A stretch of DNA of 64,000 nt from Phytopythium helicoides (taxonomy: Eukaryota; Oomycota; Peronosporomycetes; Pythiales; Pythiaceae), in the NCBI GenBank assembly GCA_024867545.1, contig JANFNE010000011.1, positions 744,001 through 808,000 of the forward strand, in the 5' to 3' direction. This document shows positions 19,536-31,939 of this stretch, one piece after another; the stretch's first letter is position 1; each line of letters starts with the position of its first letter. Made by a program: the position numbers and the translations under genes. The notes under the pieces are model-generated. The model was not told the origin of the DNA and did not search any database. It was given only the letters and a program-made list of their open reading frames with translations.

Positions 19536-19608
19536 GCCCCTATAGCTCAGTGGTGAGAGCACTCGCTTCGTAAGCGAAAGGTCGGTGGTTCGATCCCGCC
19601 TGGGGGCT
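19536..19608 (+). tRNA. tRNA-Thr(CGT), unit 11, one insertion
   Basis: 'cagtggtgagagc' adds a G in the D loop. Positions D20a/b tolerate extra bases, so this may still be functional. Confidence 0.87.
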
Positions 19609-20440
19609 CATCTTTTCATATTCTCACTTTTTTCACTCACTCGCTCACACTCCCTTCTTCCTTCTTTTCACACAATTCGTGTGGCACACACACAACACAT
19701 CACCTCACTCGGACACATTCACATCGACATACCCTTTCGCTTCTTTTCCTCTCTGACACATTCACACCCATTTATACCATCCCATTCTGTCATCACATCC
19801 ACCCGATCGACCTCGCATTAGTTTGTTTGCATATGCATTAGTATGCTTGCTACTTTCACGCTACGCTGTTTCCTACTCAAACCAACACTCTTTCTTTCCA
19901 TCAAGCACTTTGCTTTCCATTCCAGTACAAGAAACGGACAACCGTGTCGCCATCAACCGAGATCAACGAAATGATGACGGTTTCTTTCGCCTGCAACGCA
20001 TCGATAGTGTGCGAACTTGCTGCTCGTTTCATGCCTCATGCACAGAAGAGAAGAAACTGAAAAAAGAAAGAAAGAAAGGACACAAAAGGAACACAAATCA
20101 AATCGACAAATCGACACAGAACAGAACAAGGGACGTGATGAGGCAACTGAATGTGGTTGTGGCGAGTGTTGGTCAGTTACGAATGTTGTGCGTGTGAAGT
20201 GAAGTATTCGTTACGTGTGGTGTGTGTGTGTTTTGTGTTTGTATGTTTGTATGTTGTGTGAGTGTTGATCATGTGGTCATTTTTATGCGTTGAAACGTTT
20301 GTGTGATGTGGTATGATAGTGTGTTGTGTGTTGTTGTTGAGTTTGGTGTGTTGTGTGTTGGTGTGTTGGTTGTTTGATGAGGGTGTGTTGTTGCTATTTG
20401 AGGGTGTGTTGATTGTGGTGTTTGTTGCGGAATGGTGTGA

Positions 20441-20522
20441 GACAGCTTGGCCGAGTGGTTAAGGCGATAGCCTGCTAAGTTATTTGGGGAAAACCGCGTG
20501 AGTTCGAATCTCACAGCTGTCG
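20441..20522 (+). tRNA. tRNA-Ser(GCT), unit 12, altered variable arm
   Basis: 82 nt: an extra T before the variable arm and 'aaaaccg' for 'aaacccg' within it. Confidence 0.85.
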
Positions 20523-20779
20523 ATTCTTTTCTTTCTTGGTTCTTTCCCACCACTCTCTTTTCTCATTTCCCCACCCATCCCATCCGACCTCGAGCGCCAT
20601 CCACACCATCTGCTGGTGTCGATGGGTCTGCGTATTTTTTGTTTTGTTTTGTTTTGTTGTTCTCGTCTTTGTCCATTTCCCACTTGTCTTTGCGAGGGAG
20701 CAAAGCAAAGTCGAAAAGTGGTTTTGGACATGGCGTCCAAAGACGAGTATTTATAGGTGTGTGGGAGGCGGTGAAAGTA

Positions 20780-20804
20780 GGAACCACTTCGGTGGTCATC
20801 CGTA

Positions 20805-20835
<31 letters not shown>

Positions 20836-20886
20836 GGCCCCTGCGCAAGGATGACACGCATAAATCGAGAAGTATCGCACCTTTTT
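20780..20886 (+). ncRNA. U6: U6 snRNA, unit 12
   Basis: One extra C just before the T5 terminator; TATA box 20748-20755. Confidence 0.92.
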
Positions 20887-21021
20887 ATGGAGGTGTCGTA
20901 CAACCATGTGAACTCAATCCAACCATCGCGAGTTGGGTTTTATTTGGTGGCGTGATGGTATTTGGAAAAGAAGGTGCAGAAGGAGAGTTGTGTCTGCGCA
21001 GAGGAAAAAGATGGAAAAGGC

Positions 21022-21093
21022 TGAGGGAAGAGGGGATCGAACCCCCGACCGCTGGGACTGGAATCCAGCGCTCTACCACTGAGCTATTCCCCC
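21022..21093 (-). tRNA. tRNA-Trp(CCA), unit 12
   Basis: Consensus gene. Confidence 0.8.
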
Positions 21094-21361
21094 ATTGCAT
21101 ATCATTCGCATCACACAAACACAACAAACCATCCAGCTACTATTCCAACACACACACAACACACACAACACACAAACAAACAAACAAACAATCTACCGGA
21201 CTCGACCAGGTCAGTGGGACTCGATGATCGAATGACGGAACGATGTGTGTGTGGTATGTGTGTGTATTGTGTTTGTGGTATAGTTTGTGGTTGTTGTTTG
21301 TGGTGGTGTTTGTTTGTGAGTGGTTGTGTAGTATGTAGTGTTTGTGTGTGTTAGTCCGTAA

Positions 21362-21433
21362 GCCCCTATAGCTCAGTGGTAGAGCACTCGCTTCGTAAGC
21401 GAAAGGTCGGTGGTTCGATCCCGCCTGGGGGCT
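21362..21433 (+). tRNA. tRNA-Thr(CGT), unit 12
   Basis: Consensus gene. Confidence 0.94.
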
Positions 21434-22267
21434 CATCTTTTCATATCTCACTTTTTTTTCACTCACTCGCTCACACTCCCTTCCTTCCTTCTTTTCACAC
21501 AATTCGTGTGGCACACACACAACACATCACCTCACTCGGACACATTCACATCGACATACCCTTTCGCTTCTTTTCCTCTCTGACACATTCACCACCCATT
21601 TATACCATCCCATTCTGTCATCACATCCACCCGATCGACCTCGCATTAGTTTGTTTGCATATGCATTAGTATGCTTGCTACTTTCACGCTACGCTGTTTC
21701 CCTACTCAAAACCAACACTCTTTCTTTCCATCAAGCACTTTGATTTCCCATTCCAGTACAAGAAACGGACAACCGTGTCGCCATCAACCGAGATCAACGA
21801 AATGATGACGGTTTCTTTCGCCTGCAACGCATCGATAGTGTGCGAACTTGCTGCTCGTTTCATGCCTCATGCACACGAAGAGAAAGAAACTGAAAAAGAA
21901 AGAAAGAAAGGACACAAAAGGACACAAATCAAATCGACAAATCGACACAGAACAGAACAAGGGACGAGATGAGGCAACTTGAATGTGGTTGTGGCGAGTG
22001 TTGGTCAGTTACGAATGTTGTGCGTGTGAAGTGAAGTATTCGTTACGTGTGTGTGTGTGTGTTTGTGTTTGTATGTTAGTATGTATGTGTGAGTGTTGAT
22101 CATGTGGTCATTTTTATGCGTGAAAAGTTTGTGTGATGTTGGTATGATAGTGTGTTGTGTGTTGTGTTGGTTTGGTGTGTTGTGTGTTGGTGTGTTGGTT
22201 GTTTGATGAGGGTGTTGTTGCTATTTGAGGTGTGTTGATTGTGGTGTTTGTTGCGGAATGGTGGTGA

Positions 22268-22347
22268 GACAGCTTGGCCGATTGGTTAGGCGATAGCCTG
22301 CTAAGTTATTGGGGAAACCCGCGTGAGTTCGAATCTCACAGCTGTCG
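22268..22347 (+). tRNA. tRNA-Ser(GCT), unit 13, damaged D arm
   Basis: 'ccgattggttaggcg' has G to T in the A box and one A missing in the D loop. Confidence 0.8.
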
Positions 22348-22606
22348 ATTCTTTTCTTTCTTGGTTCTTTCCCACCACCTCTCTTTTCTCATTTCCTCAC
22401 CCATCCCATCCGACCTCGAGCGCCATCCACACCATCTGCTGGTGTCGATAGGTCTGCGTATTTGTTTTGTTTTGTTTTGTTTTGTTGTTCTCCGTCTTGT
22501 CCATTTCCCACTTGTCTTTGCGAGGGAGCAAAGCAAAGTCGAAAGTGGTTTTGGACATGGCGTCCAAAGACGAGTATTTATAGGGTGTGGGAGGCGGTGA
22601 AAGTAT

Positions 22607-22712
22607 GGAACCACTTCGGTGGTCATCCCGTAAAAAATGACGATACAGAGAAGATTAGCATGGCCCCCTGCGCAAGGATGACACGCATAAATCGAGAAGT
22701 ATCGCACTTTTT
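22607..22712 (+). ncRNA. U6: U6 snRNA, unit 13, several indels
   Basis: 'catcccgtaaaaaatgacg' replaces 'catccgtaaaaattggaacg', and there is an extra C in 'ggccccctgcg'. TATA box 22575-22582. The surroundings are equally noisy. Confidence 0.8.
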
Positions 22713-22844
22713 ATGGAGGTGTCGTACAACCATTGAACTCAATCCAACCATCGCGGAGTTGGGTTGATTTGGGGCGTGATGGTATTTGGAAAAGAAGGTG
22801 GCAGAAGGAGAGTTGTGTGCGCCGTGGAAAAAGATGGAAAAGGC

Positions 22845-22916
22845 TGAGGGAAGAGGGGATCGAACCCCCGACCGCTGGGACTGGAATCCAGCGCTCTACC
22901 ACTGAGCTATTCCCCC
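22845..22916 (-). tRNA. tRNA-Trp(CCA), unit 13
   Basis: Consensus gene. Confidence 0.8.
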
Positions 22917-23179
22917 ATTGCATATCATTCGCATCACACAACACAACAAAACCATCCAGCTACTATTCCAACACACACACAACACACACAACACACAAAC
23001 AACAAACAAACAACTACCGGACTCGACCAGGTCAGTGGGACTCGATGATCGAATGACGGAACGATGTGTGTGTGGTTATGTGTGTGTTTGTGTTTGTGGT
23101 ATAGTTTGTGGTTGTTGTTTGTGGTGGTGTTTGTTTGTGTGGTGTGTAGTATGTAGTGTTTGTGTGTGTTAGTCCGTAA

Positions 23180-23251
23180 GCCCCTATAGCTCGTGGTAGA
23201 AGCACTCGCTTCGTAAGCGAAAGGGTCGGTGGTTCGATCCCGCTGGGGGCT
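23180..23251 (+). tRNA. tRNA-Thr(CGT), unit 13, damaged
   Basis: The D loop lost an A ('gctcgtgg'), the D stem gained one ('gaagcac'), the variable loop gained a G and the T stem lost a C. Confidence 0.72.
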
Positions 23252-24090
23252 CATCTTTTCATATTCTCACTTTTTTTCACTCACTCGCTCACACTCCCCT
23301 CCTTCCTTCTTTTCACACAATTCGTGTGGCACACACACAACACATCACCTCACTCGGACACATTCACATCGACATACCATTCGCGTCTTTTCCTCTCTGA
23401 CACATTCACACCCATTTATACCATCCCATTCTGTCATCACATCCACCCGATCGACCTCGCACTTAGTTTGTTTGCATATGCATTAGTATGCTTGCTACTT
23501 TCACGCTACGCTGTTTCCTACTCAAACCAACACTCTTTCTTTCCATCAAGCACTTTGCTTTCCATTCCAGTACAAGAAACGGACAACCGTGTCGCCATCA
23601 ACCCGAGATCCACGAAATGATGACGGTTTCTTTCGCCTGCCAACGCATCGATAGTGTGCGAACTTGCTGCTCGTTTCATGCCTCATGCACACGAAGAGAA
23701 AGAAACTGGAAAAGAAAGAAAGAAAGGACACAAAAGGACACAAATCAAATCGACAAATCGACACAGAACAGAACAAGGGACGTGATGAGGCAACTTGAAT
23801 GTGGTTGTGGCGAGTGTTGGTCAGTTACGATGTTGTGCGTGTGAAGTGAAGTATTCGTTACGTGTGTGTGTGTGGTGTGTTTGTGTTTGTATGTTTGTAT
23901 GTATGTGTGAGTGTTGCTTCATGTGGTCATTTTTATGCGTTGAAAAGTTTGTGTGATGTGGTATGATAGTGTGTTGTGTGTTGTTGTTGAGTTTGGTGTG
24001 TTGTGTGTTGGTGTGTTGGTTGTTTGATGGGGTGTGTTGTTGCTATTTGAGGGTGTGTTTGATTGTGGTGTTTGTTGCGGAATGGTGTGA

Positions 24091-24164
24091 GACAGCTTGG
24101 CCGAGTGGTTAAGGCGATAGCCTGCTAAGTTATTGGGGAGTGAGTTCGAATCTCACAGCTGTCG
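24091..24164 (+). tRNA. tRNA-Ser(GCT), unit 14, variable arm deleted
   Basis: 74 nt: 'ttggggagtgag' has lost 7 nt of the variable arm, the main recognition element for eukaryotic SerRS. Everything else is consensus. Confidence 0.75.
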
Positions 24165-24422
24165 ATTCTTTTCTTTCTTGGTTCTTTCCCACCACTATCT
24201 TTTTCTCATTTCCCACCATCCCATCCGACCTCGAGCGCCATCCACACCATCTGCTGGTTGTCGATGGGTCTGCGTATTTGTTTTGTTTTGTTTGTTTTGT
24301 TGTTCTCGTCTTGTTCCATTTCCCACTTGTCTTTGGCGAGGGAGCAAAGCAAAGTCGAAGTGGGTTTTGGACATGGCGTCCAAAGACGAGTATTTATAGG
24401 TGTGTGGGAGGCGGTGAAAGTA

Positions 24423-24530
24423 GGAACCACTTCGGTGGTCATCCGTAAAAATTGGAAACGATACAGAGAAGAATTAGCATGGCCCCTGCGCAAGGATGAC
24501 ACGCATAAATCGAGAAGTATCGCAATTTTT
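24423..24530 (+). ncRNA. U6: U6 snRNA, unit 14, small insertions
   Basis: Extra A in 'tggaaacg' and in 'agaattagc', and C to A just before the T5 run. TATA box 24391-24398. Confidence 0.85.
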
Positions 24531-24664
24531 ATGGAGGTGTCGTACAACCATGTGAATCAATCCAACCATCGCGAGTTAGGCTGTTGATTTGGGTGGCGTG
24601 ATGGTATTTGGAAAAGAAGGTGCAGAAGGAGAGTTGTGTTGCGCGTGGAAAAGATGGAAAAGGC

Positions 24665-24736
24665 TGAGGGAAGAGGGGATCGAACCCCCGACCGCTGGGA
24701 CTGGAATCCAGCGCTCTACCACTGAGCTATTCCCCC
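24665..24736 (-). tRNA. tRNA-Trp(CCA), unit 14
   Basis: Consensus gene. Confidence 0.8.
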
Positions 24737-24999
24737 ATTGCATATCATTCGCATCACACAAACACAACAAACCATCCGCTACTATTCCAACACACACACA
24801 ACACACACAACACACAAACAAACAAACAAACAACTACCGGACTCGACCAGGTCAGTGGGACTCGATGATCGAATGACGGAACGATGTGTGTGTGGTATGT
24901 GTGTGTTTGTGTTTGTGGTATAGTTTGTGGTTGTTGTTTGTGGTGGTGTTTGTTGTGAGAGGTGTGTAGTATGTAGTGTATGTGTGTGTTAGTCCGTAA

Positions 25000-25072
25000 G
25001 CCCCTATAGCTCAGTGGTAGAGCACTCGCTTCGTATAGCGAAAGGTCGGTGGTTCGATCCCGCCTGGGGGCT
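25000..25072 (+). tRNA. tRNA-Thr(CGT), unit 14, anticodon-loop insertion
   Basis: 'ttcgtatagcg' adds a T 3' of the anticodon. The downstream spacer shares two substitutions ('ccaatac', 'cctacaac') with unit 5. Confidence 0.8.
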
Positions 25073-25907
25073 CATCTTTTCATATTCTCACTTTTTTTCA
25101 CTCACTCGCTCACCACTCCCTTCCTTCCTTCTTTTCACAGTGTGGCACACACACAACACATCACCTCACTCGGACACATTCACATCGACATACCCTTTCG
25201 CTTCTTTTCCTCTCTGACACATTCCACACCCATTTATACCATCCCATTCTGTCATCACATCCACCCGATCGACCTCGCATTAGTTTGTTTGCATATGCAT
25301 TAGTATGCATTGCTACTTTCACGCTACGCTGTTTCCTACTCAAACCAACACTCTTTCTTTCCATCAAGCACTTTGCTTTCCATTCCAATACAAGAAAAAC
25401 GGACAACCCGTGTCGCCATCAACCGAGATCAACGAAATGATGACGGTTTTCTTTCGCCTACAACGCATCGATAGTGTGCGAACTTGCTGCTCGTTTCATG
25501 CTCATGCACACGAAGAGAAAGAAACTGGAAAAAGAAAGAAAGAAAGGACACAAAAGGACACCAAATCAAATCGACAAATCGACACAGAACAGAACAAGGG
25601 ACGTGATGAGGCAACTTGAATGTGGTTGTGGCGAGTGTTTACGAATGTTGTGCGTGTGAAGTGAAGTATTCGTTACGTGTGTGTGTGTGTGTGTTTGTGT
25701 TTGTATGTTTGTATTGTATGTGTGAGTGTTGATCATGTGGTCATTTTTATGCGTTGAAAAAGTTTGTGGTGATGTGTGTATGCTAGTGTGTTGTGTGTTG
25801 TTGGTGAGTTTGGTGTGTTGTGTGTTGGTGTGTTGGTTGTTTGATGAGGGTGTGTTGTTGCTATTTGAGGGTGTGTTGATTGTGGTGTTTGTTGCGGAAT
25901 GGTGTGA

Positions 25908-25987
25908 GACAGCTTGGCCGAGTGGTTAAGGCGATAGCTGCTAGTTATTGGGGAAACCCCGCGTGAGTTCGAATCTCACAGCTGTCG
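25908..25987 (+). tRNA. tRNA-Ser(GCT), unit 15, damaged anticodon arm
   Basis: 'gatagctgctagttatt' lacks one C before and one A after the anticodon; an extra C sits in the variable arm. Confidence 0.75.
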
Positions 25988-26249
25988 ATTCTTTTCTTTC
26001 TTGGTTCTTTCCCACCACTCTCTTTTCTCAATTTCCCACCCATCCCATCCGACCTCCGAGCGCCATCCACACCATCTTGCTGGTGGTCGATGGGTCTGCG
26101 TATTTGTTTTGTTTTGTTTTGTTTTGTTGTTCTCGTCTTTTGTCCATTTCCCACTTGTCTTTGCGAGGGAGCAAAGCAAAGTCGAAAGTGGTTTTGGACA
26201 TGGCGTCCAAAGACGAGTATTTATAGGTGTGTGGGAGGCGGTGAAAGTA

Positions 26250-26274
26250 GGAACCACTTCGGTGGTCATCCGTA

Positions 26275-26305
<31 letters not shown>

Positions 26306-26355
26306 GGCCCCTGCGCAAGGATGACACGCATAAATCGAGAAGTATCGCACTTTTT
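26250..26355 (+). ncRNA. U6: U6 snRNA, unit 15
   Basis: Consensus gene; TATA box 26218-26225. Confidence 0.95.
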
Positions 26356-26487
26356 ATGGAGGTGTCGTACAACCCATGTGAACTCAATCCAACCATCGCG
26401 AGTTGGGTTGATTTGGTGGCGTGATGGTATTTGGAAAAGAAGGTGCAGAAGGAGAGTTGTGTGCGCGTGGAAAAAGATGGAAAAGGC

Positions 26488-26557
26488 TGAGGGAAGAGGG
26501 GATCGAACCCCCGACCGCTGGACTGGATCCAGCGCTCTACCACTGAGCTATTCCCCC
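26488..26557 (-). tRNA. tRNA-Trp(CCA), unit 15, two deletions
   Basis: 70 nt: on +, 'ctggactggatcc' replaces 'ctgggactggaatcc', shortening the anticodon arm. Confidence 0.65.
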
Positions 26558-26823
26558 ATTGCATATCATTCGCATCACACAAACACAACAAACCATCCAG
26601 CTACTATTCCAACACACACACAACACAACAAACACACAACAAACAAAAAACAAACAACTACCGGACTCGACCAGGTCAGTGGGACTCGATGATCGAATGA
26701 CGGAACGATGTGTGTGTGGTATGTGTGTGTTTGTGTTTGTGGTATAGTTTGTGGTGTTGTTTGTGGTGGTGTTTGTTTGTGAGTGGTGTGTAGTATGTAG
26801 TGTTTGTGTGTGTTAGTCCGTAA

Positions 26824-26893
26824 GCCCCTAGCTCAGTGGTAGAGCACTCGCTTCGTAAGCGAAAGGTCGGTGGTTCGATCCCGCCTGGGGGCT
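26824..26893 (+). tRNA. tRNA-Thr(CGT), unit 15, two-base deletion
   Basis: 70 nt: 'gcccctagctc' lacks a 'ta' at the acceptor/D-stem junction. Confidence 0.78.
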
Positions 26894-27726
26894 CATCTTT
26901 TCATATTCTCACTTTTTTTCACTCACTCGCTCACACTCCCTTCCTTCCTTCTTTTCACACAATTCGTGTGGCACACACACAACACATCACCTCACTCGGA
27001 CACATTCACATCGACATACCCTTTCGCTTCTTTTCCTCTCTGACACATTCACACCCATTTATACCATCCCATTCTGTCATCAACATCCACCCGATCGACC
27101 TCGCATTAGTTGTTTGCATATGCATTAGTATGCTTGCTACACGCTACGCTGTTTCCTACTCAAACCAACACTCTTTCTTTCCATCAAGCACTTTGCTTTC
27201 CATTCCAGTACAAGAAACGGACAACCGTGTCGCCATCAACCGAGATCAACGAAATGATGACGGTTTCTTTCGCCTGCAACGCATCGATAGTGTGCGAACT
27301 TGCTGCTCGTTTCATGCCTCATGCACACGAAGAGAAAGAAACTGGAAAAAGAAAAGAAAGAAAGCGGACACAAAAGGACACAAATCAAATCGACAAATCG
27401 ACACAGAACAGAACAAGGGACGTGATGAGGCAACTTGAATGTGGTTTGTGGCGAGTGTTGGTCAGTTACGAATGTTGTGCGAGTGAAGTGAAGTATTCGT
27501 TACGTGTGTGGTGTGTGTGTGTTTGTATGTTTGTATGTATGTGGAGTTGTTGATCATGTGGTCATTTTTATGCGTTGAAAAGTTTGTGTGATGTGGTACT
27601 GATAGTGTGTTGTGTGTTGTTGTTGAGTTTGGTGTGTGTGTGGTTGGTGTGTTGGTTGTTTGAAGAGGGTGTGTTGTTGCTATTTGAGGGTGTGTTGATT
27701 GTGGTGTTTGTTGCGGAATGGTGTGA

Positions 27727-27809
27727 GACAGCTTGGCCGAGTGGTTAAGGCGATAGCCTGCTAAGTTATTGGGGAAACCCCGCGTGAGTTCGAATCTCAC
27801 AGCTGTTCG
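27727..27809 (+). tRNA. tRNA-Ser(GCT), unit 16, two insertions
   Basis: 83 nt: an extra C in the variable arm and an extra T in the 3' acceptor strand ('gctgttcg'). Confidence 0.8.
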
Positions 27810-28063
27810 ATTCTTTTCTTTCTTGGTTCTTTCCCACACTCTCTTTTCTCATTTCCCACCCATCCATCCGACCTCGAGCGCCATCCACACCATCTGCTGG
27901 TGTCGATGGGTCTGCGTATTTGTTTTGTTTTGTTTTGTTTTGTTGTTCCCTCGTTGTCCATTTCCACTTGTCTTTGCGAGGGAGCAAAGCAAAGTCGAAA
28001 GTGGTTTTTGGACATGGCGTCCAAAGACGAGTATTTATAGGTGTGTGGGAGGCGGTGAAAGTA

Positions 28064-28088
28064 GGAACCACTTCGGTGGTCATCCGTA

Positions 28089-28119
<31 letters not shown>

Positions 28120-28165
28120 GGCCCCTGCGCAAGGATGACATAAATCGAGAAGTATCGCACTTTTT
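28064..28165 (+). ncRNA. U6: U6 snRNA, unit 16, four-base deletion
   Basis: 'gacataaat' lacks 'cgca' in the 3' part. TATA box 28032-28039. Confidence 0.85.
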
Positions 28166-28294
28166 ATGGAGGTGTCGTACAACCATGTGAACTCAATCCA
28201 ACCATCGCGAGTTGGGTGATTGGTGGCGTGATGGTATTTGGAAAGAAGGTGCAGAAGGAGAGTTGTGTGCGGCGTGGAAAAAGATGGAAAAGGC

Positions 28295-28367
28295 TGAGGG
28301 AAGAGGGGATCGAACACCCCGACCGCTGGGACTGGAATCCAGCGCTCTACCACTGAGCTATTCCCCC
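28295..28367 (-). tRNA. tRNA-Trp(CCA), unit 16, insertion in T arm
   Basis: 'gaacaccccgacc' on + adds an A in the T stem. There is also one extra C at the 5' end of the gene. Confidence 0.68.
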
Positions 28368-28637
28368 CATTGCATATCATTCGCATCACACAAACACAAC
28401 AAACCATCCAGCTACTATTCCAACACACACACAACACACACAACACACAAACAAACAAAACAAACAACTACCGGACTCGACCAGGTCAGTGGGACTCGAT
28501 GATCGAATGACGGAACGATGTGTGAGTGGTTATGTGTGTGTTTGTGTTTGTGGTATAGTTTGTGGTTGTTGTTTGTGGTGGATGTTTGTTTGTGAGTGGT
28601 GCTGTAGTATGTAGTGTTTGTGTGTGTTAGTCCGTAA

Positions 28638-28705
28638 GCTATAGCTCAGTGGTAGAGCACTCGCTTCGTAAGCGAAAGGTCGGTGGTTCGATCCGCCTGG
28701 GGGCT
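28638..28705 (+). tRNA. tRNA-Thr(CGT), unit 16, acceptor truncated
   Basis: 68 nt: 'gctatagctc' lacks three C of the 5' acceptor strand, and the T stem lacks one C. Confidence 0.7.
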
Positions 28706-29541
28706 CATCTTTTCATATTCTCACTTTTTTTCACTCACTCGCTCACACTCCCTTCCTTCCTTCTTTTCACACAATTCGTGTGGCACACACACAACACATC
28801 ACCTCACTCGAGACCACATTCACCATCGACATACCCTTTCGCTTCTTTTCCTCTCTGACACATTCACAACCCATATATACCATCCCATTCTGTCATCACA
28901 TCCACCCGATCGACCTCGCATTTGTTTGTTTGCATATGCATTAGTATGCTTGCTACTTTCACGCTACGCTGTTTCCTACTCAAACCAACACTCTTTCTTT
29001 CCATCAAGCACTTTGCTTTCCATTCCAGTACAAGAAACGGACAACCGTGTCGCCATCACCGAGATCAACGAAATGATGACGGTTTCTTTCGCTGCAACGC
29101 ATCGATAGTGTGCCGAACTTGCTGCTCGTTTCACTGCCTCTCATGCACACGAAGAGAAAGAACTGGAAAAAGAAAGAAAGAAAGGACACAAAAGGACACA
29201 AATCAAATCGACAAATCGACACAGACAGAACAAGGACGTGATGAGGCAACTTGATGTGGTTGTGGCGAGTGTTGGTCAGTTACGAATGTTGTGCGTGTGA
29301 AGTGAAGTATTCGTTACGTGTGTGTGTGTGTGTGTTTGTGTTTGTATGTTTGTATGTATTGTGAGGTTGATCATGTGGTCTTTTTTATGCGTTGAAAGTT
29401 TGTGTGATGTGGTATGATAGTGTGTTGTGTGTTGTTGTTGAGTTTGGTGTGTTGTGTGTTGGTGTGTTGGTTGTTTGATGAGGGTGTGTTGTTGCTAATT
29501 GAGGGAGTGTTGATTGTGGTGTTTGTTGCGGAAAGGTGTGA

Positions 29542-29626
29542 GACAGCTTGGCCGACTGGTTATAAGGCGATAGCCTGCTAAGTTATTGGGGAAACCGCGT
29601 GTGAGTTCGAATTCACACAGCTGTCG
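29542..29626 (+). tRNA. tRNA-Ser(GCT), unit 17, heavily altered
   Basis: 85 nt: 'gccgactggttataagg' changes the A box and D loop. The variable and T arms read 'gaaaccgcgtgtgag' and 'ttcgaattcacacag'. Confidence 0.7.
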
Positions 29627-29881
29627 ATTTCTTTTCTTTTCTTTCCCACCACTCTCTTTTCTCATTTCCCACCCATCCCATCCGACCTCGAGCGCCATCA
29701 ACACCATCTGCTGGTGTCGATGGGTCTGCGTATTTGTTTTGTTTTGTTTTGTTTTGTTGTTCTCGTCTTGTCCATTTCCCACTTGTCTTTGCGAGGGAGC
29801 AAAGCAAAGTCGAAAGTGGGGTTTTGGACATGGCGTCCAAAGACGAGTATTTATAGGTGTGTGGGAGGCGTGTGTAAAGTA

Positions 29882-29906
29882 GGAACCACTTCGGTGGTCA
29901 TCCGTA

Positions 29907-29937
<31 letters not shown>

Positions 29938-29987
29938 GGCCCCTGCGCAAGGATGACACGCATAAATCGAGAAGTATCGCACTTTTT
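29882..29987 (+). ncRNA. U6: U6 snRNA, unit 17
   Basis: Gene body is consensus. The linker from TATA (29848-29855) is two bases longer ('ggcgtgtgtaaagta'). Confidence 0.93.
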
Positions 29988-30121
29988 ATGGAGGTGTCGT
30001 ACAACCATGTGAACTCAATCCAACCATCGCGAGTTGGGTTGATTTGGTGGCGTGATGGTGATTTGGAAAAGAAGGTGCAGAAGGAGAGTTGTGTGGCGCG
30101 TGGAAAAAGATGGGAAAAGGC

Positions 30122-30187
30122 TGAGGAAGAGGGGATCGACGACCGCTGGGACTGGAATCCAGCGCTCTACCACTGAGCTATTCCACC
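30122..30187 (-). tRNA. tRNA-Trp(CCA), unit 17, T arm broken
   Basis: 66 nt: five bases of the T stem are missing ('gatcgacgaccg' on +), one G is lost in the acceptor, and a C to A lies in the opposite acceptor strand. The B box is destroyed as written. Confidence 0.6.
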
Positions 30188-30456
30188 ATTGCATATCATC
30201 GCATCACACAAACACAACAAACCATCCAGCTACTATTCCAACACACACACAACACACACAACACAAAACAAACAAACAAACAACTACCGGACTCGACCAG
30301 GTCAGTGGGACCTCGATGATCGAATGACGGAAACGATGTGTGTGTGTGTATGTGTGTGTTTGTGTTTGTGGTATAGTTTGTGGTTGTTGTTTGTGGTGGT
30401 GTTTGTTTGTGAGTGGTGTGTGTAGTATGTAGTTGTTTGTGTGTGTTAGTCCGTAA

Positions 30457-30528
30457 GCCCCTATAGCTCAGTGGTAGAGCACTCGCTTCGTAAGCGAAAG
30501 GTCGGTGGTTCGATCCCGCCTGGGGGCT
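30457..30528 (+). tRNA. tRNA-Thr(CGT), unit 17
   Basis: Consensus gene. Confidence 0.94.
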
Positions 30529-31362
30529 CATCTTTTCATATTCTCACTTTTTTTCACTCACTCGCTCACACTCCCTTCCTTCCTTCTTTTCAACACAATT
30601 CGTGTGGCACACACACAACACATCACCTCACTCGGACACTTCACATCGACATACCCTTTCGCTTCTTTTCCTCTCTGACACATTCACACCCCATTTATAC
30701 CATCCCATTCTGTCATCACATCCACCCGATCGACCTCGCATAGTTTGTTTGCATATGCATTAGTATGCTTGCTACTTTCACGCTACGCTGTTTCCTACTC
30801 AAACCAACACTCTTTCTTTCCATCAAGCACTTTGCTTTCCATTCCAATACAAGAAACGGACAACCGTGTCGCCATCAACCGAGATCAACGAAATGATGAC
30901 GGTTTCTTTCGCCTGCAACGCATCGATAGTGTGCGAACTTGCTGCTCGTTTCATGCCTCATGCACACGAAGAGAAAGAAACTGGAAAAAGAAAGAAGAAA
31001 GGACAACAAAAGGACACAAATCAAATCGACAAATCGACACAGAACAGAACAAGGGACGTGATGAGGCAACTTGAATGTGGGTTGTGGCGAGTGTTGGTCA
31101 GTTACGAAAGTTGTGCGTGTGAAGTGAAGTATTCGTTACGTGTGTGTTGTGTGTGTTTGTATGTTTGTATGTATGTGTGAGGTGTTGATCATGTGGTCAT
31201 TTTTATGCGTTGAAAAAGTTTGTGTGATGTGGCTATGATAGTGTGTTGTGTGTTGTTGTTGAGTTTGGTGTGTTGTGTGTTGGTGTGTTGGTTGTTTGAT
31301 GAGGGTGTGTTGTTGCTATTTGAGGGTGTGTTGATTGTGGTGTTTGTTGCGGAATGGTGTGA

Positions 31363-31444
31363 GACAGCTTGGCCGAAGTGGTTAAGGCGATAGCCTGCTA
31401 AGTTATTGGGGAAACCCGCGTGAGTTCGAATCTCACAGCTGTCG
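31363..31444 (+). tRNA. tRNA-Ser(GCT), unit 18, one insertion
   Basis: Extra A in the D loop / A box ('ccgaagtgg'). Confidence 0.87.
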
Positions 31445-31705
31445 ATTCTTTTCTTTCTTGGTTCTTTCCCACCACTCTCTTTTCTCATTTCCCACCCATC
31501 CCATCCGACCTCGAGCGCCATCCACACCATCTGCTGGTGTCGATGGGTCTGCGTAATTTGTTTTGTTTTGTTTTGTTTTGTTGTTCTCCTCTGTCCATTT
31601 CCCACTTGTCTTGCGAGGGAGCAAAGCAAAGTCGAAAGTAAAGTGGTTTTGGACATGGCGTCCAAAGACGAGTATTTATAGGTGTGTGGGAGGCGGTGAA
31701 AGTAT

Positions 31706-31808
31706 GAACCACTTCGGTGGTCATCCGTAAAAATTGGAACGATACAGAGAAGATAGCATGGCCCTGCGCAAGGATGACACGCATAAATCGAGAAGTATCG
31801 CACTTTTT
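31706..31808 (+). ncRNA. U6: U6 snRNA, unit 18, small deletions
   Basis: First G replaced by T ('gtatgaacc'), a T lost in 'agatagcatgg', and a C lost in 'ggccctgcg'. TATA box 31673-31680. Confidence 0.85.
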
Positions 31809-31939
31809 ATGGAGGTGTCGTACAACCATGTGAACTCAATCCAACCATCGCGAGTTGGGTTGATTTGGTGCGTGATGGTATTTGGAAAAGAAGGTGCAGA
31901 AGGAGAGGTGTGTGCGCGTGGAAAAAGATGGAAAAGGCT

